In this document: positions 1-8,417 of the stretch, in pieces | Position numbering within the stretch: the stretch's first letter is position 1 | How the letters are laid out: the number at the start of each line of letters is the position of its first letter | Source of the DNA: JAJYTL01 sp046705265 | Lineage (GTDB): Bacteria; Pseudomonadota; Alphaproteobacteria; Ferrovibrionales; Ferrovibrionaceae | Assembly: GCA_046705265.1 (NCBI GenBank) | Contig: JBJKQL010000003.1 | Coordinates: forward strand, 1-17,216 | DNA: 17,216 nt | Direction of reading: 5' to 3' | Position numbers and translations under genes: made by a program | Notes under the pieces: model-generated | Told to the model about the DNA's origin: nothing | Database searches by the model: none | The model's input: only the letters and a program-made list of their open reading frames with translations

Positions 1-1
1 C

Positions 2-175
2 AACCCCGACGAGTTGGTCTGGAATGACGTGAAGAACAACGGCGTCGCTCGGGCTTTGATTGCCAAACCCGCGGATCTGAAAAAAGCCGTGATCGGAAGA
101 CTTCGCTATTTGCAGAAAACGCCCGAGCATGTCCGCTCGTTCTTCCAGGCGCCAGAAACCAAATATGCCGCTTAA
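2..175 (+). CDS. IS630-family transposase, C-terminal fragment (5' end outside window)
   Basis: The reading frame is open from the first bases and ends at TAA (173-175). It starts with NPDELVWNDVKNNGVAR, the segment of IS630-type DDE transposases that carries the last acidic catalytic residue (the E of NPDE) and the following W-N-D/Y-V-K stretch. It ends ...FFQAPETKYAA. Only the last 57 residues are visible, so it is unclear whether the upstream part is intact. IS630 elements transpose by a DDE mechanism and usually target TA dinucleotides. The element should end shortly after the stop, but I could not identify its terminal inverted repeat. The adjoining sequence on the opposite strand is a decayed recombinase, so the element seems to have landed in, or next to, an already degenerate mobile gene. 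Confidence 0.8.
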   Translation, partial: NPDELVWNDVKNNGVARALIAKPADLKKAVIGRLRYLQKTPEHVRSFFQAPETKYAA

Positions 176-524
176 CCCCTGAACATACTTTCGGCCTGCC
201 TAGTATTCTCCGAAATACTCTTATCGATGCCTAGGCCGAGCAAGACGCTGAGCCTCGCGCGGTTTCTATCATAATCCCGTCGCAGCACGGCAATTGCGTC
301 TCGGTGATATTGGTTCTCGGCATCGTGACAGCTCTTCATGTGCGCCAGAAGCGCATCCAGAAGCTTGGCGGGACCTGAATGGACCGGAAGATTACTCTAA
401 CCTGATCAATGACTTCAGCCTCACGATCATAAGGTTTTTCGAAGTGACCTTCCGCTACAATTATTAGGCGGCCCTCAACGGACATCAAGACGTCGAGGTC
501 GCAATGTTTGCACTGCGGAACCAA
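172..524 (-). pseudogene. Serine recombinase (resolvase/invertase superfamily), C-terminal remnant with frameshift
   Basis: Reading leftwards, one frame gives EKPYDREAEVIDQVRVIFRS followed by IQVPPS, then runs into a stop near 336. The next frame continues with KLLDALLAHMKSCHDAENQY, then HRDAIAVLRRDYDRNRARLS and LLGLGIDKSIS. Joined across a one-base loss near 345, this resembles the C-terminal part of large serine recombinases: the end of the zinc-ribbon region ('PY-x-REE' motif), then the helical coiled-coil segment with 'HRDAIA-LRRDYDRNRARL'. The catalytic N-terminal domain is absent, and in-frame stops occur upstream of 524. The 3' end dissolves at the IS630 boundary, so the true left limit lies somewhere in 176-215. 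It is non-functional. Family assignment is from recall of this C-terminal pattern, without alignment. Confidence 0.55.
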
Positions 525-557
525 TAAGTATGCCTAACCGGAGCGCCCCTGGAGCTA

Positions 558-1235
558 TTATCGCCAGACGACGAATGAAACACGTTCCAAGATGGCCTTC
601 GCCTCGAGCGCCGTCCGTTTAAGAGAGAAAATATGTGTCTCCGGTGTGAAGCGAGATATCGTCTCGATCGTATCGTCCAGGGCTATCGTACTGCCAGGCG
701 TCTCGTTCACCACAAGGGCAGCGACGAAGAGGCCGCGTCGTCTCAGCACATCGAGCGCCGAGAGGGTGTGGCTGATCGTTCCAAGATAGCTGCCGGTCAC
801 GACAACAAGTGGCAGTTCGAGCGCCGTCATCCAATCCAGGACCGTATGTTTTTTGTCCAGCGGCACCATAATCCCGCCGACCCCCTCGATCAGAAGTGCA
901 TCGCCGTCTTCGCCCACGGCCTTGCGCGAAAAATTCACGAGCAGATCAAAGTCGATATTTCGCCCCTCGCGGCGGGCAGCCATATCCGGCGAAAGGGGCG
1001 CGGCAAAGCGCCAGGGCGATATACGGGAAAATTCTTCTTCGTTTCTCGGACGGCCGAGCGCGGAAAGCAAAACTCCGGTGTCGCTGGTCTCGGCGGTTGC
1101 GCTATCAAACCCGCTCACGACGGGCTTCAAGGCGGTCACTCTCATGCCTCGACCACGCAGAGCACGAATAAGACCTGCGGTGACAAACGTTTTCCCGATA
1201 TCAGTCCCTGTGCTGGTGACAAAGAGGGCACGCAT
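558..1235 (-). CDS. bioD: Dethiobiotin synthetase BioD
   Basis: BioD closes the ureido ring of dethiobiotin from 7,8-diaminopelargonic acid, CO2 and ATP in the cytoplasm. The 225-residue protein begins MRALFVTSTGTDIGKTFVTA, with a P-loop whose GKT sits at the usual BioD position. It has the family's ALKPVVSGFD segment (K and the region that contacts substrate) and LLIEGVGGIMVPL, equivalent to the EGAGG motif. Later come VVTGSYLGTISHTL and the VVNE nucleotide-base segment. The length fits the family (about 220-230). The ATG at 1233-1235 lies only three bases after the bioF stop, and the bioF end supplies a purine-rich GAG just before it, so the two are probably translationally coupled. It is the last gene of the leftward bio run. 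Compared with Escherichia coli, the first glycine of the P-loop is replaced (TST-GTDIGKT). Confidence 0.93.
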   Translation of the reverse strand: MRALFVTSTGTDIGKTFVTAGLIRALRGRGMRVTALKPVVSGFDSATAETSDTGVLLSALGRPRNEEEFSRISPWRFAAPLSPDMAARREGRNIDFDLLVNFSRKAVGEDGDALLIEGVGGIMVPLDKKHTVLDWMTALELPLVVVTGSYLGTISHTLSALDVLRRRGLFVAALVVNETPGSTIALDDTIETISRFTPETHIFSLKRTALEAKAILERVSFVVWR

Positions 1236-1238
1236 CTC

Positions 1239-2447
1239 TTACCGCTTCAAGACGCGGTTCCGAACGATCGCGGCGAGGCGCTTTACTTCGGAATCTGGAT
1301 GCCTCGCAGTAAAGGCAAATCGGAGGCGGGCCGTGCCGTCCGGCACCGTCGGCGGCCGGATGGCGGCGACGAGAAATCCTTCATCCTCCAGCAGGCGTGA
1401 CGCTTCGAGAGTCTCCTCTACCCCACCGATTATCACTGGAACGATCGGGCTTTGCGCTTCTTCAAGGCCCACTTCGCAGGCAAACGCCTTGGCCTTGGCG
1501 AGCGGAAGCGACGAATAAGCGCGCTCACGCTCGATGATATCGAGAGCGGCGAGCGCCGCCGCCGCCATGGCGGGGGGCAGACCTGTGGAATAGACCAGCG
1601 TCCGCGCTCGCGTCTTGATCAAGTCGATGACCGGCGCCGAAGCGCAAAGGTACCCGCCATGGCTCCCTACGGCCTTGGACAGCGTTCCCATTTGGAGCGG
1701 AACATCGACCTTTCCGCGGTGAGCGTAAGTCGAGCCCCGACCGCCGCCGATAACACCGATGCCGTGCGCATCATCGGACATCAGCCAGACATCAAAATCG
1801 CGCGCCAGCGCCGCCAGTTCCGGCAAGGGCGCCAAGTCCCCGTCCATTGAAAAGACGCCATCGGTGGCGATCAAGCCATGGCGATACTGGCCTCGATGTG
1901 CTGCAAGAATTTCTTCCGCATGCGCCACATCATTATGGCGAAAGGCCAGAACCCGGCCCCCCGTCATCCTCGCTCCAGCCCAGAGGCACGCGTGCGCCAA
2001 CTCGTCGATAAGCACGAAATCCCGAGATCCGATCAGGGCCGGGATGATGCCCGTGTTTGCCTGATAGCCGGAGCTGAAAACGCAAGCGGCTTCTGTGCCT
2101 TTCAACCGCGCCAGCCGAACCTCGAGCTCGGAGAATAGTGGGTGGTTTCCGGTGACCAAACGGGAAGCCCCGGAGCCCGCCCCATGTTGGCGAAGCGCGG
2201 CAATTGCAGCCTCGATCACGGTTGGATGGCTGGTCAGATTAAGATAGTCGTTGCATGAGAACGACATCAGGCGACGGCCTTTCCGCTCCACCCAAATTCC
2301 GCCCGTCCGAACGGTGTCGATGAGCTGTCGGCGAAGGTGCCGTGCCTCCAGGTCTGCAAGTTTTGCGACGGCGAAGCGGTCCAGGGAGCTCGCCGCTCCG
2401 GTATCATCATCCTCTAGTGCAACAACCGGTTCGCGTGCGCTTGCCAT
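1239..2447 (-). CDS. bioF: 8-amino-7-oxononanoate synthase BioF
   Basis: BioF is a PLP enzyme of the alpha-oxoamine synthase group. It condenses a pimeloyl-thioester with L-alanine to give 8-amino-7-oxononanoate. The 402-residue protein shows SFSCNDYLNL (about 62-71), the GAGSGASRLVTGNH segment (89-102), DDAHGIGVIG (225-234) with the cofactor-binding D and H, and GTLSKAVGSHGGY (254-266), in which K258 is the expected PLP lysine. A roughly 20-residue acidic N-terminal extension precedes the usual start of homology. The ATG at 2445-2447 has a strong GGAGGGG ribosome site just upstream, so I kept it. The gene follows bioA with a 13-base gap and is separated from bioD by three bases. Related families (KBL, serine palmitoyltransferase) are unlikely given the bio neighbours. 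Confidence 0.94.
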   Translation of the reverse strand: MASAREPVVALEDDDTGAASSLDRFAVAKLADLEARHLRRQLIDTVRTGGIWVERKGRRLMSFSCNDYLNLTSHPTVIEAAIAALRQHGAGSGASRLVTGNHPLFSELEVRLARLKGTEAACVFSSGYQANTGIIPALIGSRDFVLIDELAHACLWAGARMTGGRVLAFRHNDVAHAEEILAAHRGQYRHGLIATDGVFSMDGDLAPLPELAALARDFDVWLMSDDAHGIGVIGGGRGSTYAHRGKVDVPLQMGTLSKAVGSHGGYLCASAPVIDLIKTRARTLVYSTGLPPAMAAAALAALDIIERERAYSSLPLAKAKAFACEVGLEEAQSPIVPVIIGGVEETLEASRLLEDEGFLVAAIRPPTVPDGTARLRFAFTARHPDSEVKRLAAIVRNRVLKR

Positions 2448-2460
2448 GACACCCCTCCCC

Positions 2461-3729
2461 TCAGTTCCGCCGCGCCAGAGCCGAGTGGATGGTCTTCGTC
2501 AACACCTCAACCTCTTCAGAAGGCATCGTGAAAGCCGGCGTCAGATAGACGATATTCCGGAACGGGCGAATCCAAGCGCCGGCATCGACAAATCGCCGCT
2601 TGAGATCGTCGATATCCCCAATGGCCTCAAGCTCGACAACACCGATCGCGCCCTTGACCCGTACATCTCTCACGCCAGGAATATCACGACACGGTTCGAG
2701 GCCGATTTTGAGGCTGTTTGACATGGTGGCGACCTGGGACAACCGGTCCTCCTCCGAAAATAGGTCAAGAGAGGCATTGGCGGCAGCGCAGGCGAGGGCA
2801 TTGCCCATATAGGTCGGGCCGTGCATCAAGGCTTGCGCCGCATCGTCCGACCAAAATGCCTCAAAGACCTTCTGTCCAGCGATGGTTGCCGCCAGCGGCA
2901 TCGTCCCGCCCGTGAGCGCCTTGGACAGCGTAACGATATCGGGAATCACCCCAGCCCCCTCGTAGGCGAACATGGTCCCGGTGCGGCCAAAGCCAGTGAA
3001 GATCTCGTCGAATATGAGCAGAAGATCATAGCGATCCGCGGTCCGGCGCAGGTATTGCAGAACTTCCTTATCATGAAACACCATGCCACCCGCACCCTGA
3101 ACCAGAGGCTCGATCAGGATGCCCGCGATTCTCTCGGCGTTTTGATGAAGGAGAAGGTCAAACTTGGCGATGGCCTCGTCGTTCCGAGGCAGATCGACGA
3201 TGTGATGCTCGGGTAAAAATCCGGCGAAGAGCCGGTGCATGCCCTCTTCTGGATCGCATACGGCCATCGCACCTGTCGTGTCGCCGTGATATCCGCCCTT
3301 GAAGGCAACGAATCGCGTGCGGCCCCGGATACCGCGATTCAGCCAATATTGAACCGCCATCTTCATCGCAACCTCGACGGCGACCGATCCGGAATCCGAG
3401 AAGAACACCCGGTCGAGGCTCTGCGGCATGAGGCCACAGAGCCTCTCGGCGAGCCTATAGGCCTGCTCGTTGGCCAGGCCGCCAAACATGACATGGGGCA
3501 TGAGCCGAATCTGACGCTCTACGGCCGCCCGAATCTTCGGGTGATTATAGCCGTGGCAGGCCGTCCACCAGGATGCGATACCATCGAGCAGAGACCGCCC
3601 GTCGGAGAGAATGATCCGCGTACCCTCCGTGCGCGCGACCGGCACCGGCGGCATCGCCGTCTTCATCTGGGTATAAGGCAACCAGACGTGCGCCCCGCCT
3701 GCGCGATACCAATCTGGATAGGCGTCCAT
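2461..3729 (-). CDS. bioA: Adenosylmethionine-8-amino-7-oxononanoate aminotransferase BioA
   Basis: BioA is a class III PLP aminotransferase that uses S-adenosylmethionine as amino donor to turn 8-amino-7-oxononanoate into 7,8-diaminopelargonate. With the start at 3729 it has 422 residues. It shows HVWLPYTQMK near the N-terminus, ASWWTACHGYNHP, FSDSGSVAVEVAMKMA, AFKGGYHGDT, LLIFDEIFTGFGRTG with the pyridine-binding D, and TLSKALTGGTMPLA, in which K270 is the PLP lysine (matching E. coli K274). The frame is open further upstream to 3870, but that would run 120 bases into bioB. The ATG at 3727-3729 is preceded by CAGGGGAT as ribosome site and begins MDAYPDWYRAG, the natural start. The gap to the bioB stop is 17 bases. 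Confidence 0.94.
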   Translation of the reverse strand: MDAYPDWYRAGGAHVWLPYTQMKTAMPPVPVARTEGTRIILSDGRSLLDGIASWWTACHGYNHPKIRAAVERQIRLMPHVMFGGLANEQAYRLAERLCGLMPQSLDRVFFSDSGSVAVEVAMKMAVQYWLNRGIRGRTRFVAFKGGYHGDTTGAMAVCDPEEGMHRLFAGFLPEHHIVDLPRNDEAIAKFDLLLHQNAERIAGILIEPLVQGAGGMVFHDKEVLQYLRRTADRYDLLLIFDEIFTGFGRTGTMFAYEGAGVIPDIVTLSKALTGGTMPLAATIAGQKVFEAFWSDDAAQALMHGPTYMGNALACAAANASLDLFSEEDRLSQVATMSNSLKIGLEPCRDIPGVRDVRVKGAIGVVELEAIGDIDDLKRRFVDAGAWIRPFRNIVYLTPAFTMPSEEVEVLTKTIHSALARRN

Positions 3730-3746
3730 ATCCCCTGAATTGGCCG

Positions 3747-4727
3747 CTATGCCGAGGTAGGTTTCAATCCGAGCCTCTGGAACAGCGCCTGGTCGTGCGC
3801 GAGCCCCGGATTGGCGGTGGTCAGGAGCTTGTCTCCGGCAAAGATCGAATTCGCGCCGGCGAGAAAGCACAGCGCCTGCATCTCGTCGCTCATCTCCTCC
3901 CGTCCCGCCGACAGCCGCACCATCGAGCGCGGCATGGTGATTCGCGCAGCGGCAATCGTGCGCACGAATTCAAAAGGGTCCAGCCTATCGGTGCCGGCAA
4001 GCGGCGTTCCCGCAACCTGCACCAGGAAGTTGATCGGCACGCTTTCCGGAGGCTCCGGCAAGCTCGCCAGGGCCGCGATCAGGCCAATACGATCCTCTCG
4101 CGTCTCACCCATTCCCGCGATGCCGCCGCAACACACGTTGATGCCAGCGCCCCGCACATGCTCAAGCGTGTCCAGCCGATCCCGATACTGCCGTGTGGTG
4201 ATGATCTCACCGTAGAACTCCGGCGAGGTATCCAGATTGTGGTTGTAATAATCGAGACCGGCCTCCTTCAAACGCTGAGCCTGCGCCGCCGTCACCATGC
4301 CGAGGGTCACGCAGCTCTCCAGCCCCAGCGCCTTTACCCCGGAAACCATGGCGCAGACCTGGTCGAGGTCCCGCTCCTTCGGCTCCCGCCATGCCGCCCC
4401 CATGCAGAAGCGGCTCGCCCCGTTCGCCTTCGCCGACCGCGCCGCTGCCAGGACCTCATCGAGCGCCAGCAGCTTGCCCGCCGCGACCCCGGTCTCGTAG
4501 CGTGCGCTCTGCGGACAATAGGCGCAATCCTCCGGGCAGCCCCCCGTCTTGATCGAGAGCAGCGTCGACACCTGCACCTCGCAAGGCTCGAAGTACCGCC
4601 GATGCACCGTCTGCGCCTCAAACATCAGCTCCGGAAACGACAGTTCGAAAAGTGCCCGAACTTCCTCTCGCGTCCACGAGCGCGTGGTTTCCTGATTCGC
4701 ATTCCTATCGACGGCAACCATGGGCAT
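3747..4727 (-). CDS. bioB: Biotin synthase BioB
   Basis: BioB is a radical-SAM enzyme that inserts sulfur into dethiobiotin. The 326-residue protein carries the radical-SAM cluster motif CPEDCAYC (C64, C68, C71), which binds [4Fe-4S]. It also has the ligands of the sulfur-donating [2Fe-2S] cluster: C107 in FCMGAAW, C138 in ESCVTLGM, C198 in VCCGGIAG, and R270 in MVRLSAGR. YYNHNLDTSPEFY and INFLVQVAGTPL are typical. The frame starts ATG-CCC-ATG at 4727, so the start may instead be 4721. A GAGGGG run touches the first ATG and is better spaced for the second, while GGGGAG farther upstream suits the first. It leads the bio genes, 57 bases after the cupin gene. No BioR-type box (TTATMKATAA) was seen in that gap. 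Confidence 0.96.
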   Translation of the reverse strand: MPMVAVDRNANQETTRSWTREEVRALFELSFPELMFEAQTVHRRYFEPCEVQVSTLLSIKTGGCPEDCAYCPQSARYETGVAAGKLLALDEVLAAARSAKANGASRFCMGAAWREPKERDLDQVCAMVSGVKALGLESCVTLGMVTAAQAQRLKEAGLDYYNHNLDTSPEFYGEIITTRQYRDRLDTLEHVRGAGINVCCGGIAGMGETREDRIGLIAALASLPEPPESVPINFLVQVAGTPLAGTDRLDPFEFVRTIAAARITMPRSMVRLSAGREEMSDEMQALCFLAGANSIFAGDKLLTTANPGLAHDQALFQRLGLKPTSA

Positions 4728-4784
4728 CCCCTCACGCTCCCCTGAAAATATCGCCCGACTCTTTCCTTCAAAACCCGAGACCGC

Positions 4785-5087
4785 CTACCTAATCAGCGTA
4801 TCCTTCAGCTCAATTTCGACAAAGCTCATTTCTTCCAGGCCCACATTGATGACATCGTGGGCAACGCCCGCGTTCCGAAAATACGATCCGCCACGCCTGA
4901 GCGACATCTGGATCGACTCACCGTCGGCAGCAACTGCTTTGAGTTCGCCGTCGCAGATCGGTACCACAACGTAATCATGCCCGTGTACGTGATGGCCGGT
5001 CGCGGTACCGGGCGGCAGACGCCATTCGGTGACCCGGATTTGATTATTATCTATCTGAACTATTGCGGATGCAGCTTCGTGATCCAT
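4785..5087 (-). CDS. Small single-domain cupin protein
   Basis: This is a 100-residue beta-barrel protein of the cupin superfamily, begun at the ATG at 5085-5087, which has GGAG ten bases upstream. The open frame extends to 5144, but the two earlier ATGs have no ribosome site. Motif 1 is PPGTATGHHVHGHDYVVVPI, with three closely spaced histidines that could bind a metal. Motif 2 lies in GGSYFRNAGVAHDVIN. There is no extra catalytic domain or signal peptide. It lies between pxpC (119 bases upstream) and bioB (57 bases downstream), on the same strand. Small cupins often sit in catabolic clusters as isomerases, decarboxylases or ligand-binding accessories. The activity cannot be read from the sequence, and its position only suggests a part in the Pxp/Acc pathway. 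Confidence 0.8.
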   Translation of the reverse strand: MDHEAASAIVQIDNNQIRVTEWRLPPGTATGHHVHGHDYVVVPICDGELKAVAADGESIQMSLRRGGSYFRNAGVAHDVINVGLEEMSFVEIELKDTLIR

Positions 5088-5206
5088 ATTGTTTCCGCTC
5101 CAAATCTCTCTTGACATTACAGAGCGTCGTGCTTGGTCGACCATTCAGGCATGCACACCGCATGGGACGGCGCGCACGGAACACCTGCCACCGCGAATAA
5201 GACAGC

Positions 5207-6184
5207 CTAACTTGCTAAATGCGACCGCAGACGGCCAATTTGTGCCTTATATTCGGCACGAGCGGATAACGCAGCCGCCATATCGACCGGAATAAACTGC
5301 GCCGTATTATTGGGTTGCATTTGCGCAATCCTGTCCATATCAGCGCTGATTACGGTTCCAATCATGGCGTATCCGCCACCGGATACGGCGTCCCGATGCA
5401 AGATAATAGGTTCAACACCGCCGGGGACCTGGATTGAGCCATAAGGGTACCCAGCATCCACGATGTTGGATGGGTCAGAGCCCGCGCCAAAGGGCTGCTT
5501 GCGTGCACGGAACGATACGGGGCGCCCCTTGCGGAATCGATAGCCAATACGGTCTGCCTCGGGCGCAACGGTCCACGTGTCATCGAAAAAGTCTTTCGCC
5601 GACTCATCCGTTAGACGATGGATATACAGGCCCGGCAAAACGCGCAACTCCAGCGCCTTCGGGTAAGCAGGAACCAGGTCATCGGGGAGTCGACGACCAG
5701 CACGCGCGCCGGACCCCGCCGGGCCGATCGACACTATATCGCCTGCTGCTAACTTGCGACCCGCGAAGCCACCGAGGGCACCAAGCGCATAAGTGGATCG
5801 GCTTCCCAGCACCATCGGAACCGAGACCCCGCCGGCGACGGCGATATAGAGCCGTGCGCCTCGCTTTAGATAGTCGAAACTGAGATGTTCACCCGCCGCG
5901 ACCGCAAAGGACTCATTGCGCGGGCGCGTTTGTCCATCGACTTTTGGCGTCGTTTCTGCCCCGGTGACAGCTACAATCATCGCCTCTCGGAAGAGTAACT
6001 CAGGCCCAAGCAAGGTCACTTCGAATGCAGCGGCGTTTTCGTCATTGCCGACCAATATATTGGCAGACCGCAATGCGAACTGATCCAGCGCGCCGGATAG
6101 AGGTATGCCGATATTGTAATAGCCCGGACGTCCCAAGTCCTGAACGCTAGTCGCAAGCCCCGGTTTGATTACCTCAATTGCCAT
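5207..6184 (-). CDS. pxpC: PxpC/KipA-type biotin-dependent carboxyltransferase subunit
   Basis: The 325-residue protein matches the KipA/allophanate-hydrolase-subunit-2 family, one half of the carboxyltransferase seen fused in urea carboxylase and separate in PxpABC 5-oxoprolinase. It begins MAIEVIKPGLATSVQDLGRP and continues GIPLSGALDQFALRSANILV, the family's N-terminal signature. Later segments are FEVTLLGPEL, RLYIAVAGGVSVPMVLGSRS, and the C-terminal GSDPSNIVDAGYPYGSIQVP and GGVEPIILHRDAVSGGGYAM. I set the start at the ATG of 6182-6184. The frame is open to 6226, but the extra residues are not conserved-looking. The start overlaps the end of pxpB by 11 bases, implying coupled translation. 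A 119-base gap to the cupin gene follows. The substrate may be 5-oxoproline or a related lactam. Confidence 0.88.
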   Translation of the reverse strand: MAIEVIKPGLATSVQDLGRPGYYNIGIPLSGALDQFALRSANILVGNDENAAAFEVTLLGPELLFREAMIVAVTGAETTPKVDGQTRPRNESFAVAAGEHLSFDYLKRGARLYIAVAGGVSVPMVLGSRSTYALGALGGFAGRKLAAGDIVSIGPAGSGARAGRRLPDDLVPAYPKALELRVLPGLYIHRLTDESAKDFFDDTWTVAPEADRIGYRFRKGRPVSFRARKQPFGAGSDPSNIVDAGYPYGSIQVPGGVEPIILHRDAVSGGGYAMIGTVISADMDRIAQMQPNNTAQFIPVDMAAALSARAEYKAQIGRLRSHLAS

Positions 6185-7052
6185 GGAGCGTCTCCACGAG
6201 TTGGCGGCTACAACCAGCCGGATCATCTACGAAGGTTTTCAATGAGAATTTGACGGGTTTCACAGTCAGGTTAAACGTTCCTGCTTCGACGGCGGCAACA
6301 TCCCGGTCATATTCCTCGCGTGAGATGGGTTTCCATTTGACGATGTCGCCCGGCCGGAAAAAAACCATGAAATCCTTAAGATAAGGCAGCTTCTGCGCCG
6401 GATCGTAAATCGGCGCCGGCGTGATTCCAAACATCTGATAGCCGCCGGCCCCGCGCACCGAATAGATGCAGCCGAAGCAGCCTCCATGGCCGACCGTGAG
6501 CTTGGGTGTGTCGGTGCGTGGCCGCAGATATTTCGGAACTTCGATTTGCCTTGCGCGTTCCACCATCTGGAACAGAAATGGTAGGCCGGCAACGAAGCCG
6601 ACCATGGAGACGAACCATGGAGACCCGGAGTGCGCGGCAACAAATTCGTCGACCGAACCGAAATGGTTAATGCGGGCGGCATACTCGATATCGCTGCTGT
6701 TTGGATCTTGGTGGCGCTCCCGGAAGCGCATCAGGGTCTCGTGGGTCCATGGATCGTTGTAGAGAACAGGAATCTCGACAATCCGCGTCGCCAGTTCAAG
6801 ATCCGCCTCACTGATCTGCGCTTCGATCTCCTGCAATGTTCGGAGCATGGCGTCGGGATGAATCACATCAGGGTCAAACCGAACGAGATACGAGGCATTT
6901 GCTGGGCAAACCTCCGAAACGCCGGCGACTTGGCGTTTCTCCAGCTGACTGCAAATCGCCATTCCCTTGAAGAACGCCTCAAGCGACATCTCCTCGTCAA
7001 TCTCGACGAATATGTGTTCGTCGCCACCGAATGAGTATCGCACTGCGCTCAT
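6174..7052 (-). CDS. pxpB: PxpB/KipI-type carboxyltransferase subunit
   Basis: The 292-residue protein belongs to the KipI/allophanate-hydrolase-subunit-1 family, the partner of PxpC. It starts MSAVRYSFGGDEHIFVEID and has the family's EIPVLYNDPW segment near residue 95, then MVGFVAGLPFLFQM and the glycine-rich HGGCFGCIYSVRGAGGYQMF, followed by GITPAPIYDP. These correspond to the 'GF.PG..YL' and 'PGGW..IG.TP..L.D' signatures. At about 290 residues it is longer than the roughly 220-residue Bacillus KipI. The extra C-terminal part (VKWKPISREEYD onward) resembles the region that precedes the second half in fused urea carboxylases. It starts 12 bases after accC and overlaps pxpC by 11 bases. With PxpC it should transfer the carboxyl group from carboxybiotin to an amide substrate. 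Confidence 0.88.
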   Translation of the reverse strand: MSAVRYSFGGDEHIFVEIDEEMSLEAFFKGMAICSQLEKRQVAGVSEVCPANASYLVRFDPDVIHPDAMLRTLQEIEAQISEADLELATRIVEIPVLYNDPWTHETLMRFRERHQDPNSSDIEYAARINHFGSVDEFVAAHSGSPWFVSMVGFVAGLPFLFQMVERARQIEVPKYLRPRTDTPKLTVGHGGCFGCIYSVRGAGGYQMFGITPAPIYDPAQKLPYLKDFMVFFRPGDIVKWKPISREEYDRDVAAVEAGTFNLTVKPVKFSLKTFVDDPAGCSRQLVETLHGN

Positions 7053-7064
7053 GAGTTTCTCCCC

Positions 7065-8408
7065 CTATACCGTCAGCAATCTTTCCAGGGTTCCGGTATC
7101 GAACCGCGCCTCGCGAACCTCGTCCAATTCCGCGAGACGCCGATGAAGCGCCGCAGTCGTAGTGATGCCGCCGATCTCCAGCTCGCCAAGGGCGTCCTTC
7201 AGCCTATCTAATGCGAGATCGCGGGTCTCGGCATGGACAATTAACTTTGCCAGCAATGAGTCGTAATAGGGCGGCACGACATAGCCGGGATAGAGCATAG
7301 TGTCGATACGCACGCCAGGCCCGCCGGGAAGCGACAGCGATTCGATGCGTCCGGGCGATGGCTGGAAATTTTTCACGGGATCTTCAGCATTGATCCGAAC
7401 CTCAATGGCTGCGCCGGACAACCGCACATCGGCCTGTGAAAAGCGCAGTCTTTCACCCTGTGCAATCAGAATCATCTCCTGCACAAGATCAATCCCCGTA
7501 ACAGCCTCGGTGACGGGGTGTTCGACCTGAATACGGGTATTCATTTCAATAAAAAAGAACTCGCCCGTATCATCGTCAAAGAGATACTCCAGGGTCCCCG
7601 CACCGCGATATCCGACGTGTTCAGCCAAGCGGACCGCCGAACGGCACAATGACGCACGCGTCGCGGCGCTAACTGCCGGCGACGGTGCTTCCTCCCAAAC
7701 CTTTTGACGCCGACGTTGGAGCGAGCACTCGCGTTCGAAGCAGTGAATTACACGCTCGCCGTCGCCAAGAATTTGAACTTCAATGTGCCGGGCCTTGGGA
7801 AGAAAGCGCTCCAGATACAGCGCACCGCTTCCAAAGGCAGCGGCGGATTCCGCCTGAGCAACATGGAAGTGGCGTTCAAGCGCATCGGGGTCCGCCGCAA
7901 CGCGAATTCCGCGACCACCACCGCCGGCACTGGCTTTTATCATGAGCGGGTAGCCGATATCGCGCGCGATAGCGGTCGCCTCAGTCAGATTATCGAGTTC
8001 GCCGGCGCTTCCGGGAATGATTGGCACCTCCGCGGCGGCGGCGGCGGCGCGCGCGGCCGCTTTGTTTCCCATGATTCGGATGGTCTCCGGTGTTGGCCCG
8101 ACAAACGCCAAACCAGCTTCCTCTACGGCCTCCGCGAAAAGGGCGTTCTCAGCGAGAAAACCATACCCTGGATGGATGGCGTCAGCACCCGATTCTTTCG
8201 CAGCTGCTACGATGGCAGCGATGTTAAGATAGCTTTTGGTAGCCGGCGCTGGACCGATTCTAACCGCTTCGTCCGCCATCCGCACGGCCAGACTGTCTTT
8301 GTCCGCGTCACTGTAGACCGCCACGGTCCCCAAGCCGAGTTCGTTCGCCGCGCGGATGATGCGTACCGCGATTTCACCACGATTAGCCACCAGAATCTTA
8401 TTGAACAT
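7065..8408 (-). CDS. accC: Biotin carboxylase subunit (AccC-like)
   Basis: This 447-residue enzyme carboxylates the N1' of protein-bound biotin using ATP and bicarbonate. The length equals E. coli AccC (449). Key residues fall at the same numbers: K116 (IMGNKAAAR), K159 (LMIKASAGGGGRGIRV, the ATP-grasp glycine loop), E288 in IEMNTRIQVEHPVTEAVTG, and R292, Q294, V295 and E296 of the catalytic site. HIEVQILGDG and ECSLQRRRQKVWEEAPSP are also typical. The gene lies 9 bases after accB and 12 before pxpB. It is unlikely to be the housekeeping fatty-acid AccC, because it sits between Pxp genes with its own carrier. It should instead feed the KipI/KipA-type carboxyltransferase encoded next door. Confidence 0.95.
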   Translation of the reverse strand: MFNKILVANRGEIAVRIIRAANELGLGTVAVYSDADKDSLAVRMADEAVRIGPAPATKSYLNIAAIVAAAKESGADAIHPGYGFLAENALFAEAVEEAGLAFVGPTPETIRIMGNKAAARAAAAAAEVPIIPGSAGELDNLTEATAIARDIGYPLMIKASAGGGGRGIRVAADPDALERHFHVAQAESAAAFGSGALYLERFLPKARHIEVQILGDGERVIHCFERECSLQRRRQKVWEEAPSPAVSAATRASLCRSAVRLAEHVGYRGAGTLEYLFDDDTGEFFFIEMNTRIQVEHPVTEAVTGIDLVQEMILIAQGERLRFSQADVRLSGAAIEVRINAEDPVKNFQPSPGRIESLSLPGGPGVRIDTMLYPGYVVPPYYDSLLAKLIVHAETRDLALDRLKDALGELEIGGITTTAALHRRLAELDEVREARFDTGTLERLLTV

Positions 8409-8417
8409 GCAGCCGGC

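Noticed and set aside
633..1400. Long open frame on the plus strand opposite bioD and bioF (255 codons)
   Set aside because: It is the complement of strongly supported bio genes, crosses their junction, is rich in R/H/G typical of antisense frames, and has no domain motif.
3795..4745. 316-codon plus-strand frame opposite bioB
   Set aside because: It mirrors bioB exactly and is Arg/His-rich without motifs; bioB shows all cluster ligands.
4728..4784. BioR-type operator before bioB
   Set aside because: The alphaproteobacterial consensus TTATMKATAA does not occur in the gap or elsewhere that I could see near the operon start. The GATA-N9-TATC sites do not fit it.
5088..5206. Internal promoter or terminator between pxpC and the cupin gene
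   Set aside because: I found neither a paired -35/-10 at proper spacing nor a hairpin with a U-run. The gap is simply longer than the others.
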